Shown: positions 1 to 9,601 of the stretch, one piece after another
Numbering within the stretch: position 1 is the first letter of the stretch
How the letters are laid out: every line of letters starts with the position of its first letter
The notes under the pieces: model-generated
Database searches by the model: none
What the model was told of the DNA's origin: nothing
Seen by the model: the letters and a program-made list of their open reading frames with translations, nothing else
Assembly (NCBI GenBank): GCA_964621165.1
Contig: CAZULC010000005.1
Coordinates: 62,001 to 126,000 of the forward strand
Length of the DNA stretch: 64,000 nt
Direction of reading: 5' to 3'
Source of the DNA: UMGS1696 sp964621165
GTDB taxonomy: Bacteria; Bacillota; Clostridia; Oscillospirales; CAG-272
Program-made: the position numbers and the translations under genes

Positions 1-2736
1 GGACGCGGAGAGGGGTCTTTCGTAATCCGAGAAGGTGCCGATGACGAAGCGGTTCAGCTCTTTTTCGTCAATCTGGCATTCGCGGACGTACTTGCCGGTT
101 CCACGATAGACCTCGAGGGTTTCCTTGAGCTTGGGGTCGCGGAAGGATGAGAACTGCACGTTTCCGTTTGGTCCGCCGAATCCTACACCGCAGCCGTACG
201 CGCCACCCTTTACACGAATCTGCTGATAGAGCCAGTCCGCGTTGACCGCCGTCTTTACGACCTGCATTACGCCGTTGTAGGAAATGCCCTCAAAGCCGAG
301 GTTGCCCGCAACGCCCACGTACTGCACCTGTGAGGGAACAAGGATTCCTTCGTTCTTCTTTTCAGGAACAAAGTCGACGAATTCGCCGAGGTCGGGGTGA
401 GGAAGGTTTTCGAGGGACGCCATGAACTTGGGCAGAGCCTTGTCAACGGCTTCGATTCCGGCTTCGTCAGCGGAGAGGGAGAGGACGGTATTCTTGCAGG
501 AGAAGACGTAATCCCGTACTTTTGTGAGGTTTTCCACAAGTTCCGGCGCTCTTTCGTCAAAGTGGTCGAGAAGGTCGCAGATGAAGAGGTAATAGTCAAT
601 GCCGCCGGTGAGCTGGTTGTAGCATTCCTGCTTTGAGAAGTAGGAACGCGCTCTTGCCGTAGCCACGGAGTTGCCGTTGGAGATGATATTGTTCCGCTTA
701 TCGGACTTGATTTCTGCGAGAAGGTCGCGGAGTCTCTTGGTATCGTCGAACTTGGTGGTCTTTATCATTTCCTCAGCCAGCTCGAGGGCAAGCGGAGCCT
801 TATCTGAGAGGGACTTTGCGTAAACCCAGAAGTAGGGCTTGTACTCGTCGAACTTTCCGCGGGGGGAATAGGTCGAGTGTCCCGTCCAGAGTCCGCCGAG
901 GTTGAGCATTATGTCCACGTTCAGCTCGTTACAGGTATGCTTTTCCGTGTCCACACGTCCGAGGAAGCTGCGGAGGAGGGTCAGGTAGGGGAGGTATTTT
1001 TGCGGAAGTTTACCGATATCGAAGAACAGCTGCATGTATGTGATTCCGCTGGTGTCCACGTCATGTAATACGGTTTTCACTCCGCCGACGGTGGTTTCCT
1101 TATTATAGAAGGGAGTTGTGTCCCGTGGAATGTCCGCCCGGTCGATGACGGGGATGCAGTTCAGCTCTTCCTCGGTGGGCTCGTGGCTCTGGTATTCACG
1201 GAGAGCCTTGGTGTCGTCGACGATTTTCTGCACCTCAGCCGGTGTGAGGGAAGCCTTATACGCGGCAAGCTTTTCTTTCAGTGCGGCGTTCTTTTTGTCG
1301 ATAAGTCCCTGCTCAGGCTCGATTGTGATGAGGACGCTGTGGTCGGAATTGAAGAAATACTTCTTGATGAGGTCCTCGTAGTAGCCCGTGCCGACCTTAG
1401 CCTTAGCCTTGGCGAAACAGTCGAGGTAGCTCATGTAGTTGAAAGCAGCGCTGTCGTCGTAGAGCCATGACTGGAGAATGTCGTTTGCGACGTCAAGGCC
1501 TCTGGGGTAGCCGTTGTAGTTGGCCTCGCGGAAGCGGAATTCCTGGGAGTTAAGAGCGGCGGTGATTGCCTTTTCGTTGACCCCCTTTTCAACCTGCTCT
1601 TTGAGAACATCCATTATGATATTGTAGAACTTCTCCGTATCCTCAGCCTTTGCGTACTTCGCGCATATGGAGAAGGCGTCGTCAATCTGGTGTGAGTCGT
1701 AGAAGCCGAACACGTCCTCGCCGATTCCAGCGTCAAGAAGAGCCTGCTTAACCGGTGCTCCATCGGCGTTAAAGAGAACGAATGCCAGTGTGCGGCATGC
1801 TAACGCTTCATCTGCGTCCAGGTTGGAGCCGCCCATTGTTGAATAAACGAGGTAGGACTTGCCCTCTGTGGGGTCGGTCTGACCTACGGAATAGGTGGCG
1901 TGAACTCTCTTAGGCTCAGCCTGACCGAAGTGGGCCTGACGTGCGACTTCCGAGTGGGGGTCGATTGCGTCGAAGTGGGAGAGATAGTTTTCGTCCATGA
2001 AGCGGAGTCTCTCGTTCATGTCGCAGTCGCCGTAGAGGAATATGTATGAGTTTGACGGATGGTAGTGGCTGCGGTGGAATTCAGTGAACTGCTCGTAGGT
2101 CAGCTCGGGGATAACGTCGGGGTCGCCGCCGGAATTTACGCCGTAAGTGGTGTCCGGGAACATAGCCTTGCCGATATTGCTCCAAGCCGCGTCGTCAGGG
2201 GATGAGGACGCACCCTTCATCTCGGAGTAGACCACGCCGTTGATTTTTAGCTCATCCTCTGGGTCGTTCATCTCGTAGTGCCAGCCCTCCTGCATGAATA
2301 CGAAGGGGTGCTTGTAGATGTTGGGGTAGAATACGGCGTCCATGTAGACGTGCATGAGGTTCTCGAAGTCCTTGTCGTTGCAGGTGGCCACGGGGTACAG
2401 GGTCTTGTCCGGGTAGGTCATTGCGTTGAGAAAGGTGTTGAGTGAGCCTTTGGCAAGCTGCATGAAGGGGTCCCGTGAGGGGAAATTCTTGGAGCCGTTG
2501 AGGACCGAGTGTTCGATGATGTGGGGAACGCCGGTGCTGTTTGACGGAGGAGTCCTGAACGCCGCACAGAAGAGCTTGTTCTTGTCCTCGTTTGAGAGAA
2601 CCGCCACTCTCGCGCCGGATTTCTTGTGCCGGAGAATGATGCCGGAGGACTTGATGTCGTCGAGATACTTTTCGTACATCAGCTCATAGCTGTCATTTTT
2701 TGCAAGTTCGGAGTACGACTTGATTATCTTTGCCAT
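1..2736 (-). CDS. M16C family zinc metallopeptidase (presequence protease-like), 3' end cut by window edge
   Basis: The reading frame is open from the ATG at 2736 down to base 1, so 912 residues are visible; the family is usually about 970 residues, so only the last ~60 are missing. Near the N terminus is the inverted zinc motif HIIEH followed by SVLNGS, the M16C hallmark, and about 75 residues on is GVVYSEMKG, which carries the third metal ligand Glu. The visible C terminus (ELNRFVIGTFSDYERPLS) also fits M16C. Members are large clam-shell peptidases that degrade oligopeptides, probably in the cytoplasm because no signal peptide is seen. A ribosome site AGAAAGG lies before the start. It diverges from the ABC exporter genes. 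Family call firm; substrate unknown. Confidence 0.93.
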   Translation of the reverse strand, partial: MAKIIKSYSELAKNDSYELMYEKYLDDIKSSGIILRHKKSGARVAVLSNEDKNKLFCAAFRTPPSNSTGVPHIIEHSVLNGSKNFPSRDPFMQLAKGSLNTFLNAMTYPDKTLYPVATCNDKDFENLMHVYMDAVFYPNIYKHPFVFMQEGWHYEMNDPEDELKINGVVYSEMKGASSSPDDAAWSNIGKAMFPDTTYGVNSGGDPDVIPELTYEQFTEFHRSHYHPSNSYIFLYGDCDMNERLRFMDENYLSHFDAIDPHSEVARQAHFGQAEPKRVHATYSVGQTDPTEGKSYLVYSTMGGSNLDADEALACRTLAFVLFNADGAPVKQALLDAGIGEDVFGFYDSHQIDDAFSICAKYAKAEDTEKFYNIIMDVLKEQVEKGVNEKAITAALNSQEFRFREANYNGYPRGLDVANDILQSWLYDDSAAFNYMSYLDCFAKAKAKVGTGYYEDLIKKYFFNSDHSVLITIEPEQGLIDKKNAALKEKLAAYKASLTPAEVQKIVDDTKALREYQSHEPTEEELNCIPVIDRADIPRDTTPFYNKETTVGGVKTVLHDVDTSGITYMQLFFDIGKLPQKYLPYLTLLRSFLGRVDTEKHTCNELNVDIMLNLGGLWTGHSTYSPRGKFDEYKPYFWVYAKSLSDKAPLALELAEEMIKTTKFDDTKRLRDLLAEIKSDKRNNIISNGNSVATARARSYFSKQECYNQLTGGIDYYLFICDLLDHFDERAPELVENLTKVRDYVFSCKNTVLSLSADEAGIEAVDKALPKFMASLENLPHPDLGEFVDFVPEKKNEGILVPSQVQYVGVAGNLGFEGISYNGVMQVVKTAVNADWLYQQIRVKGGAYGCGVGFGGPNGNVQFSSFRDPKLKETLEVYRGTGKYVRECQIDEKELNRFVIGTFSDYERPLSAS

Positions 2737-2912
2737 GTTAAATCCTTTCTTTATATGTATATTTTATTTATCAAACGATTGTCATGCGACCCTTTGCGAA
2801 GTAAAATCACAGCAAAACGCCGCTCCAGAGATAATTATGCTCCAATATGCCGATTTTGTCAAGGGATTGTTATAATTAAATTGTAAATTTTTGCTCTTTA
2901 TCAGGTTTTTCC

Positions 2913-2941
2913 TTGAAAAGAATACCGACAAGTGCTATAAT
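2913..2941 (+). promoter_or_regulatory. Promoter of the ABC exporter operon
   Basis: TTGAAA at 2913-2918 and TATAAT at 2936-2941 with a 17-base spacer. Transcription would start near 2948, leaving an untranslated leader of about 190 bases before the first ABC gene. Confidence 0.75.
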
Positions 2942-2947
2942 AGTCAC

Positions 2948-3136
2948 GGTTTGCCCGTGGAATCCGAAGCTCCTCGGACAAACATGACTGCGGTATCCTG
3001 TTGTCGCCGCGGTTTTCTCCGGATTGGCATTGACAATGGGCGGGTGAGCTTCCACTTTCATCCGCGTCTGTATGGGTAATGTCCGACGCTTACCCCATTC
3101 ACCCGGGCATGCCCTGACGAGGTTATTGACATAAAA
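2948..3136 (+). promoter_or_regulatory. Structured 5' leader of the ABC exporter operon
   Basis: The ~190-base leader has two foldable parts. First, GTTTG (2949-2953) can pair with CAAAC (2979-2983) around a TCCGA/TCGGA hairpin (2963-2978); a competing CACGG/CCGTG hairpin (2945-2959) shares bases with it. Second, ATGGGCGGGTGA (3036-3047) pairs with TCACCCGGGCAT (3099-3110) with two mismatches, enclosing a GGGTAA/TTACCC hairpin (3074-3095). A 31-codon frame opens at the ATG at 2984 and stops at 3079, but without a clear ribosome site. It matches no riboswitch class I can recall. Leader attenuation is common for drug ABC exporters, so a regulatory role is inferred, not shown. Confidence 0.4.
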
Positions 3137-4975
3137 ATGAAACAAGAAAAGAAACTCTCGCCCCTCTCCATGACGAGGACGTTCACAGCCGGATGCGTAC
3201 ACTTTTTCGTGCTGTGCGTCGTATCGTCAATCATTGGTTCGGTGTGCGAGCTGATATGCCCGAAAATCATCAGCTTTGCAATCGACTGCGTAATCGGCGG
3301 GGGCGAATATCCATTTTACTTCAGGTGGTTCGACAGACTGTCCGGCGGTCAGGTGAACCGTGGACTGTGGCTCTGCGCGGGACTGGCTATAGTCTTTGCC
3401 GCCCTCATGGCACTGTTCAACTACCTGCAGATGGTGTACAACAGAAAAGGCTCGGAGACTCTGGTTGAAAACTCACGCAACCGGCTTTTCCACCACATAG
3501 AGCGGCTCCCCTTTTCGTGGCACATGAACAACCAGACCGGCGACATAATCCAGCGCTGCACCTCCGACGTGGAGACCATGAAAAACTTCCTCTCAGAGCA
3601 GCTGACCTCGATTATTTCAACGATTCTCCTGATCGTGATTTCGCTGGCGTTCATGTTTTCGATAAACGTAAAGTTATCTCTCATCGCCCTCTGCTCCATT
3701 CCCGTGATTCTCGTGTACTCCATGATCTTCGCGAGCAAAATCGGGAACGGGTTTAGGCAGTGCGACGAAAACGAGGGCAAACTTTCATCAATCGCGCAGG
3801 AAAATCTCACCGGAGTACGGGTTGTGCGTGCTTTCGGTCGGGAAAAGTACGAGGTTGACAAGTTTTCCGCACAGAACAAAATCTACACCGACTCATGGGT
3901 GAAGCTGTCCTTCCTCATGTCCATGTTCTGGTCGGCGGGGGACGTACTCACCGCTGTTCAATCCGTGATTTCCTTCATTGTGGGAATTGTGTTCTGCGTT
4001 GACGGAAGCCTGACTGTGGGCAACTTTGTGGCGATCACTTCCTACAACAACATGCTCATGTGGCCTGTACGCCAGCTTGGTCGGACCATATCCGAGATGA
4101 GCAAGGCGGGCATCAGCTTTTCCCGAATCGGCGACATCATGTCGGTTGAAGAAGAACATGACGAGGAAGGTGCGGTTGACTGCGAAGCGGGAAGCGACAT
4201 TGTGTTTGACAACGTTTCCTTTGCGTACGAGGGCAAAGACGGCGGAAGGACCGAGGTTTTGAAGAACGTCAGCCTCACCATAAAGAAAGGCTCCACCGTT
4301 GGTATTCTCGGCATGACGGGGAGCGGAAAGTCAACGCTGGTGCAATTGTTATGCAGGCTCTACGATTTACCCGAGGACTGCGGCAGGATTACAGTAAACG
4401 GCGTGGACATACGGCACATCAAGACTCAGTCCCTCAGACACAATATAGGCATAGTTCTGCAGGAGCCGTTTCTCTTCAGCAGGACCCTCGGCGAGAACAT
4501 CGGAATCACCTTTGACTCACCGGAAAAGCACCAGCGTGAGATTCAAGAAAGCGCACATGTTGCCTGCCTTGACGAGACAATCGAGAACTTCAAAAACGGC
4601 TATTCTACAATGGTAGGCGAGCGGGGTGTGACTCTCTCCGGCGGACAGAAGCAGAGGACCGCCATTGCCCGGCTTCTCACACAGAACACGCCCGTGATGA
4701 TATTCGACGACAGCTTATCGGCAGTAGACAGCGAAACCGATGCGAAAATACGTACGGCACTGAGGGAAAAGACCTCCGACGTCACGGTTATTATCATCTC
4801 CCACAGAATCCAGACCCTGATGTATGCTGACAACATTGCGGTCATGTCCGGTGGGCGCATTGTGGAGGAAGGCTCACACGAGGAACTTTTGCGGCTGGGC
4901 GGAATTTACAAGAAGATAAACGACATTCAATCCTCCGACATACCGGATGGGACGGGCGAAAGGAAGGAGGGTTAA
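3137..4975 (+). CDS. ABC exporter half-transporter, degenerate-site subunit of a heterodimer
   Basis: 612 residues: an N-terminal six-helix transmembrane domain (about 1-320) and a C-terminal ATPase domain. Walker A is GMTGSGKST, the signature LSGGQKQR is canonical, and the H-loop is IISHR. The Walker B end reads MIFDDSLSAVD: the catalytic Glu is replaced by Asp, typical of the degenerate site in TM287/288 or LmrCD type exporters. It ends three bases before the partner gene, whose ribosome site (GGAAGGAGGG) overlaps its last codons, so both are co-translated. Such pumps move drugs or lipids outward across the membrane. Start chosen at the first ATG; its ribosome site is poor (GACGAGG, about 14 bases upstream). 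Substrate unknown. Confidence 0.92.
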   Translation: MKQEKKLSPLSMTRTFTAGCVHFFVLCVVSSIIGSVCELICPKIISFAIDCVIGGGEYPFYFRWFDRLSGGQVNRGLWLCAGLAIVFAALMALFNYLQMVYNRKGSETLVENSRNRLFHHIERLPFSWHMNNQTGDIIQRCTSDVETMKNFLSEQLTSIISTILLIVISLAFMFSINVKLSLIALCSIPVILVYSMIFASKIGNGFRQCDENEGKLSSIAQENLTGVRVVRAFGREKYEVDKFSAQNKIYTDSWVKLSFLMSMFWSAGDVLTAVQSVISFIVGIVFCVDGSLTVGNFVAITSYNNMLMWPVRQLGRTISEMSKAGISFSRIGDIMSVEEEHDEEGAVDCEAGSDIVFDNVSFAYEGKDGGRTEVLKNVSLTIKKGSTVGILGMTGSGKSTLVQLLCRLYDLPEDCGRITVNGVDIRHIKTQSLRHNIGIVLQEPFLFSRTLGENIGITFDSPEKHQREIQESAHVACLDETIENFKNGYSTMVGERGVTLSGGQKQRTAIARLLTQNTPVMIFDDSLSAVDSETDAKIRTALREKTSDVTVIIISHRIQTLMYADNIAVMSGGRIVEEGSHEELLRLGGIYKKINDIQSSDIPDGTGERKEG

Positions 4976-4978
4976 GTC

Positions 4979-6820
4979 ATGGATGAAGAGCTTGAATTTG
5001 AAGAAGGAATAAAACCGAAAACCAAGCTGAAATTCTTCGGGATTCCGAAAATACTACCATATCTCAAGCCTTATCGGGGCAAGATTGCGGCAATGGTGAT
5101 TTTAGCCGTGCTGACTTCCCTTTGCGACATTCTGACGCCGAAATTTCAGGAATACGCCATAAACCACTACATCGGGCTGGGGACCCTCGACACAATAGTT
5201 CCCTTCGCGATATGCTTCATCCTGCTGCGGGCTTTGATGAGCGTAATGGACTTCAACTCCACCTACATCGGCTCGAAGATTGAGATGTACATAGGGCGGG
5301 ACTTAAAGCAGAAGTCCTTCGACCACCTCCAGACCCTGTCTTTCTCCTACTTCAACCAAAACAGCGTGGGCTACATCCACTCACGGGTCATGAGCGATAC
5401 CTCGAGAATCGGCACCCTTGTGTCATGGTGCTTCCTCAACTGTATCTGGAACGGGACCTACATGATTGGTGCGCTGATTGTCATGTTCAAGACAAATGTA
5501 AGGCTGAGTCTGATAATTCTCGCGGTGATTCCGTTTGTCACGGTTGTAGTCTCACTCATGCAGAAGAAGCTGACCGACGCGAACCGGAAAATTCGCGAGA
5601 CAAACTCAAAAATCTCCGGCTCCTTCAACGAGGGAATCACCGGGATCAAGACCATCAAAACCCTCGCGGCTGAGGACAAAATGTACTCGGAATTCACGGA
5701 CAGAACCTCAACAATGAAGCGGGTTTCCGTCAGCGAGTCCCGTTACCGTGGAATTTTATGGACCACCCTGTCCTTTGCTTCATATGTTGCGATTGCGCTG
5801 GTGCTGAAGCTGGGCGGCAACTTCACCTCGGAGGACATCATCAAGGTGGGTACGCTGTCGCTGTTCATGAACTATTCCCTGAGAATAACCGAACCTATCC
5901 GGTGGATTGTGAACTCCCTCTCCCAGCTGATTATGATTCAGGTGAACATCGAGCGGCTGACGAACCTGCTTGAGACCAAGTCGGACGTGGCGGACTCGGA
6001 TGCGGTTGCGGCAAAATACGGGGACATGTTCGCGCCCAAGCGAGAAAACTGGGAGGACATACGGGGCGACATAGAGTTTGACGACGTGTCATTCAAGTAT
6101 CCCGACGGGGACGAGTACATCCTCGAGCATTTCAATCTGAAAATCCCTCACGGTACAAATGTGGCAATTGTCGGAGAGACGGGAGCGGGAAAGTCAACTC
6201 TCGTGAACCTTGTGTGCCGGTTCTTTGAGCCTACAACGGGTCGGATCTTAATCGACGGACGTGACGCACGGGAGAGGGCCCAGCTGTGGCTCCACTCTAG
6301 CATAGGGTACGTTTTACAGACGCCACACCTGTTCTCCGGCACGATTCGGGACAATCTGCGTTACGGCAAGCCAGACGCCACGGACGAGGAAATCATGGCG
6401 GCGCTCAAGCTTGTGTCAGCGTGCGGAATTGTGGAAAAGAGCGAGCGCGGACTTGATACGGAGGTGGGTGAAGACGGGGATTTGCTCTCGGTTGGCGAGA
6501 AACAGCTGATTTCCTTTGCCAGAGCCATAATCAGCGACCCGAAGATTTTGGTCCTCGACGAGGCGACCTCATCCATCGACACCTTCACGGAGCAGCTGAT
6601 TCAAAAAGCAATCGAGACGGTCATCGACGGGCGCACGTCCTTCATGATAGCTCATCGGCTGTCTACAGTGCGCAACGCGGACATCATTTTAGTGGTGCGG
6701 GACGGCAAAATCATCGAGTCCGGCAGTCACATGGAGCTTCTCGGCAAGCGGGGTTACTACTACTCACTCTACACACGTCAGCATGAGATGGAAGCGACCA
6801 ACGCGGCTTTCGAAGCTTAA
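4979..6820 (+). CDS. ABC exporter half-transporter, catalytic subunit of a heterodimer
   Basis: 613 residues with the usual transmembrane domain then ATPase domain. Walker A GETGAGKST and Walker B ILVLDEATSSIDT (catalytic Glu present), H-loop IAHR. The signature motif is LSVGEKQ instead of LSGGQ. Together with the upstream gene, whose Walker B lacks Glu but whose signature is canonical, this predicts one active and one degenerate ATP site, the TM287/288 arrangement. A cytoplasmic N-terminal extension of about 30 acidic and basic residues precedes the first helix. Strong ribosome site GGAAGGAGG. Last gene of the operon; followed by a hairpin terminator. Confidence 0.93.
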   Translation: MDEELEFEEGIKPKTKLKFFGIPKILPYLKPYRGKIAAMVILAVLTSLCDILTPKFQEYAINHYIGLGTLDTIVPFAICFILLRALMSVMDFNSTYIGSKIEMYIGRDLKQKSFDHLQTLSFSYFNQNSVGYIHSRVMSDTSRIGTLVSWCFLNCIWNGTYMIGALIVMFKTNVRLSLIILAVIPFVTVVVSLMQKKLTDANRKIRETNSKISGSFNEGITGIKTIKTLAAEDKMYSEFTDRTSTMKRVSVSESRYRGILWTTLSFASYVAIALVLKLGGNFTSEDIIKVGTLSLFMNYSLRITEPIRWIVNSLSQLIMIQVNIERLTNLLETKSDVADSDAVAAKYGDMFAPKRENWEDIRGDIEFDDVSFKYPDGDEYILEHFNLKIPHGTNVAIVGETGAGKSTLVNLVCRFFEPTTGRILIDGRDARERAQLWLHSSIGYVLQTPHLFSGTIRDNLRYGKPDATDEEIMAALKLVSACGIVEKSERGLDTEVGEDGDLLSVGEKQLISFARAIISDPKILVLDEATSSIDTFTEQLIQKAIETVIDGRTSFMIAHRLSTVRNADIILVVRDGKIIESGSHMELLGKRGYYYSLYTRQHEMEATNAAFEA

Positions 6821-6837
6821 GCTTAAATAATAATATT

Positions 6838-6875
6838 CAGCCTGTCAGGTCAGTTTGGCTTGGTGGGCTGTTTTT
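6838..6875 (+). terminator. Probable terminator of the ABC operon
   Basis: CAGCC (6838-6842) pairs with GGCTG (6866-6870) followed by TTTTT. The loop is long (about 23 bases), so the call is moderate. Confidence 0.5.
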
Positions 6876-7069
6876 ATATAATACATATTGACTTTTTGTC
6901 GAATATAGTGCATGATGTTATCGGTAAAAGTACAAATTTAGATCAACTGGTCTGGCGTGTGGGTTTAATTTACAGTATGTTCATAAATTTCTGTCGGCAG
7001 GTTGAAACATTTTCACCGGAAAAACATCTAATATTTAATCAAAAATTAATCCAATGTCGGTGTAATGTG

Positions 7070-7078
7070 TGGTATAAT
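7070..7078 (+). promoter_or_regulatory. Extended -10 promoter of the solute-binding lipoprotein gene
   Basis: TGGTATAAT at 7070-7078 is a perfect extended -10 element; no good -35 is visible. The A+T-rich stretch from 6876 to 7069 shows nothing else I recognise. Confidence 0.5.
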
Positions 7079-7116
7079 TTAAATATACTCTAATTCAACA
7101 TGAAAGGCGATTGTTT

Positions 7117-9519
7117 ATGAAAAAGACTGTGAAAGTTACATCTCTGCTTCTGGCACTGCTTATGCTTGGGTGCTCGGCTGCGGGCTGCTCAAAGGACGAA
7201 AGAAAGGGGGACTCACCTGAAACAAAACAGGGGAAGGTCACAGAAGGCGAGGTTATAGAAAAGCCTACGGTTCTCACGGGAGTTTACAAGGGCATATCCC
7301 TGTCCCTCGAGGATGAAGAATACCTCAACTCGGACATCAAGCCCCTTGTGGACAAGGAAAACAACTGCATGAGCTTCATGACTACACGGTATGAAGAAAA
7401 CGAAACCACAGAGGAGGATGGATCCATCTATTATGAGCACAAGGTCATAAACTCCCTCGTAAAGGTTGACATGGACCTGAACATCCTCGAGAGAACCAAC
7501 CTTGACCTTGGCGACAGAATATATCTCGACAACGGCGCGTTGACTGACGACAGCCTTTATTTTGTCACCGACGAATACGACGAAAACACCAGAAGCTCCA
7601 TATATTACATAAAGAAGTACGACATGACAACCGGAGAGACCGTAACCTCGTCCCCGCTGAACGCCATGTTTGAAACCGGTGTGGGAAGCGATTGGTTCTA
7701 CATATCCAAAATGGCAGTTGACAACGACGAAAACATCTACTTAGGGACGGAGCAGGAAATCGCGGTGTTCGCTCCCGACTTCACGAAGCTCTACAGCATC
7801 CAGATAAACAACTGGATCAACTCGATGTCATCTTCATCCGACGGACGGGTGTTTATCTCGCAGTACACTGACGGGGGAATGGGTCTGTTTGAAATCGACA
7901 AGACCAACTGCCAGCTCAGCGCCGAGCCTGTTTATACATTCAACAACATAGACGAAACCCTCTGCGGCGACGGATATGATATATTCATCTCAAGCTCCAC
8001 AGGACTTATGGGAATCAATATCGGCTCTGAACCGGAGCTGCTCATGAACTACCTCAACTCCGACGTGAACAGCGATAACTTTACACCTGTTTCGATCATC
8101 GACAAGGACACAATTTTGGCGTTGGAATACGTGACCAACTCCGAGGGTTACAACGATAGAGTGATTGCGCTCTACAAAAAGTCCGATGACATCGACCTGT
8201 CGCAGATTAAACTGTTTGAGATTGCGGCTCCAAACGGGGTTGACTACGACCTCAAGTCCCAGATTGCGGCTTACAATAAATCGCACAAGGACACGCGTAT
8301 CAACCTCACGGACTACAGCCAGTACGAGACCACTGAAGACTGGACTGCGGGTATCACAAAGCTGGGTACGGACCTCGCAAACGGACTGTACAAGCCCGAC
8401 ATGATCATCATAGACAGCTACAACTGCGAAACAATACGGGACTACATCATCAAGAACAACCTGTTCGTGGACTACAACGAGCTTCTCAAGAATGAACCCG
8501 AGGTATTGGACGACATGTTCGGCGGAGTGAAGCGCGCTCTGACCACAACCGACGGCAGAATGTGGGGAATCACAAAGGAATTCCAGGTTGACACACTCCT
8601 GACAAACGACCCCGCTCTCATGGACAAGTCCTCGTGGACCCTGGATGAAATGCTGGACTACTCCGCTTCACTGCCTGAGGGTCGTGTTCTCATGGACAAC
8701 GTATACCAGGAATACTTCTTCAACACAAACGCAAGCTCCTATTACGAATCCTTCGTTGATATGGACAACTACACCTGCAATTTCGAGAACGAGACATTCT
8801 ACAAGCTGCTCAACTACATAATCGGCCTTCCCACTCTGGAAGTATATCAGCAGCAGATGGTTCAGTACTACAGCAGTGAGAACACCAACAGGTATGAGCA
8901 GTACCAGTCCGGCAAGGTCGCGCTGTACCAGTCCAATCTCTACGACGTTACGGAATGGGTGAGAAATCAGGTCACGTTCAACTCACCGGACTACTCGGCC
9001 ATCGGCTACCCTACGGACACGGGCTACGGTACCATCGCACAGCCTGACAATACATTTATGATTACCACATGGTGCGACGACACAGCCGGTGCGTGGGACT
9101 TCGTCAAAGGCGCGGTTACGGTGGAACTTGACGAAAACAGCAGAGGCATGAGGTACATGAGCGGAATACCGGCGTTCAAGTCAGTGTTCAACTACTCCTG
9201 CGACACGTACATAAACGATAACTATGTCTTCGAGATTTACTACAGCGGAGGCGCAAGCTGGGGTCCGAGAGAGAACGACGAAGAGGTTGAGATGGCTGAA
9301 CCCGGCGTAATTGCCAAGTTTACCCGTGAGGCGGCGGATAAGTTCTATGACCTGCTCGACAACAAGACCGGCGGCGCTATAACGTCATCCATACCAGAAG
9401 AGGTCATGGACATAATCGGCGAGGAAGTTTCGTCCTTTGCCTCGGGAGTAAACACAGCCGAAAACTGCGCGGCAAAGATTCAGTCGAGAGTGTCCATATG
9501 GCTGTCGGAGCATGAGTGA
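7117..9519 (+). CDS. Lipoprotein with N-terminal propeller-like region and C-terminal extracellular solute-binding domain
   Basis: 800 residues. The ATG at 7117 follows AAGG with 9-base spacing; a TTG at 7111 is too close to that site. The leader MKKTVKVTSLLLALLMLGCSAAGC has two possible lipobox cysteines (19 or 24). Residues ~60-400 hold repeated segments rich in Asp/Tyr/Asn (such as 'YLGTEQEIAVF'), suggestive of a beta-propeller. From about residue 405 ('IAAPNGVDYDLKSQIAAYNK') it looks like a family 1 solute-binding protein. Such proteins bind sugars or oligosaccharides outside the membrane for an ABC importer, but no permease genes lie beside it. The fusion of propeller and binding domain is inferred by eye. 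Confidence 0.72.
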   Translation: MKKTVKVTSLLLALLMLGCSAAGCSKDERKGDSPETKQGKVTEGEVIEKPTVLTGVYKGISLSLEDEEYLNSDIKPLVDKENNCMSFMTTRYEENETTEEDGSIYYEHKVINSLVKVDMDLNILERTNLDLGDRIYLDNGALTDDSLYFVTDEYDENTRSSIYYIKKYDMTTGETVTSSPLNAMFETGVGSDWFYISKMAVDNDENIYLGTEQEIAVFAPDFTKLYSIQINNWINSMSSSSDGRVFISQYTDGGMGLFEIDKTNCQLSAEPVYTFNNIDETLCGDGYDIFISSSTGLMGINIGSEPELLMNYLNSDVNSDNFTPVSIIDKDTILALEYVTNSEGYNDRVIALYKKSDDIDLSQIKLFEIAAPNGVDYDLKSQIAAYNKSHKDTRINLTDYSQYETTEDWTAGITKLGTDLANGLYKPDMIIIDSYNCETIRDYIIKNNLFVDYNELLKNEPEVLDDMFGGVKRALTTTDGRMWGITKEFQVDTLLTNDPALMDKSSWTLDEMLDYSASLPEGRVLMDNVYQEYFFNTNASSYYESFVDMDNYTCNFENETFYKLLNYIIGLPTLEVYQQQMVQYYSSENTNRYEQYQSGKVALYQSNLYDVTEWVRNQVTFNSPDYSAIGYPTDTGYGTIAQPDNTFMITTWCDDTAGAWDFVKGAVTVELDENSRGMRYMSGIPAFKSVFNYSCDTYINDNYVFEIYYSGGASWGPRENDEEVEMAEPGVIAKFTREAADKFYDLLDNKTGGAITSSIPEEVMDIIGEEVSSFASGVNTAENCAAKIQSRVSIWLSEHE

Positions 9520-9560
9520 GTTTATCGGATAAAGTTAACCATACAGCAATATAAAAAAAG

Positions 9561-9600
9561 AATCAGCGTAAACGTTATCGCTCGTCTGCGCTGATTTTTT
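9561..9600. terminator. Bidirectional terminator
   Basis: AATCAGCG (9561-9568) pairs with CGCTGATT (9589-9596), flanked by A-rich sequence on the left and TTTTTT on the right. It can stop the lipoprotein transcript (+) and the CYTH gene transcript (-), which converge here. Confidence 0.85.
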
Positions 9601-9601
9601 C

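Noticed and set aside
397..1470. Plus-strand frames inside the M16C gene
   Set aside because: They are antisense to a long conserved peptidase frame.
6860..7093. 77-residue plus-strand frame between the ABC operon and the lipoprotein gene
   Set aside because: No ribosome site, it overlaps the terminator and the promoter region, and the sequence looks like translated A+T-rich spacer.
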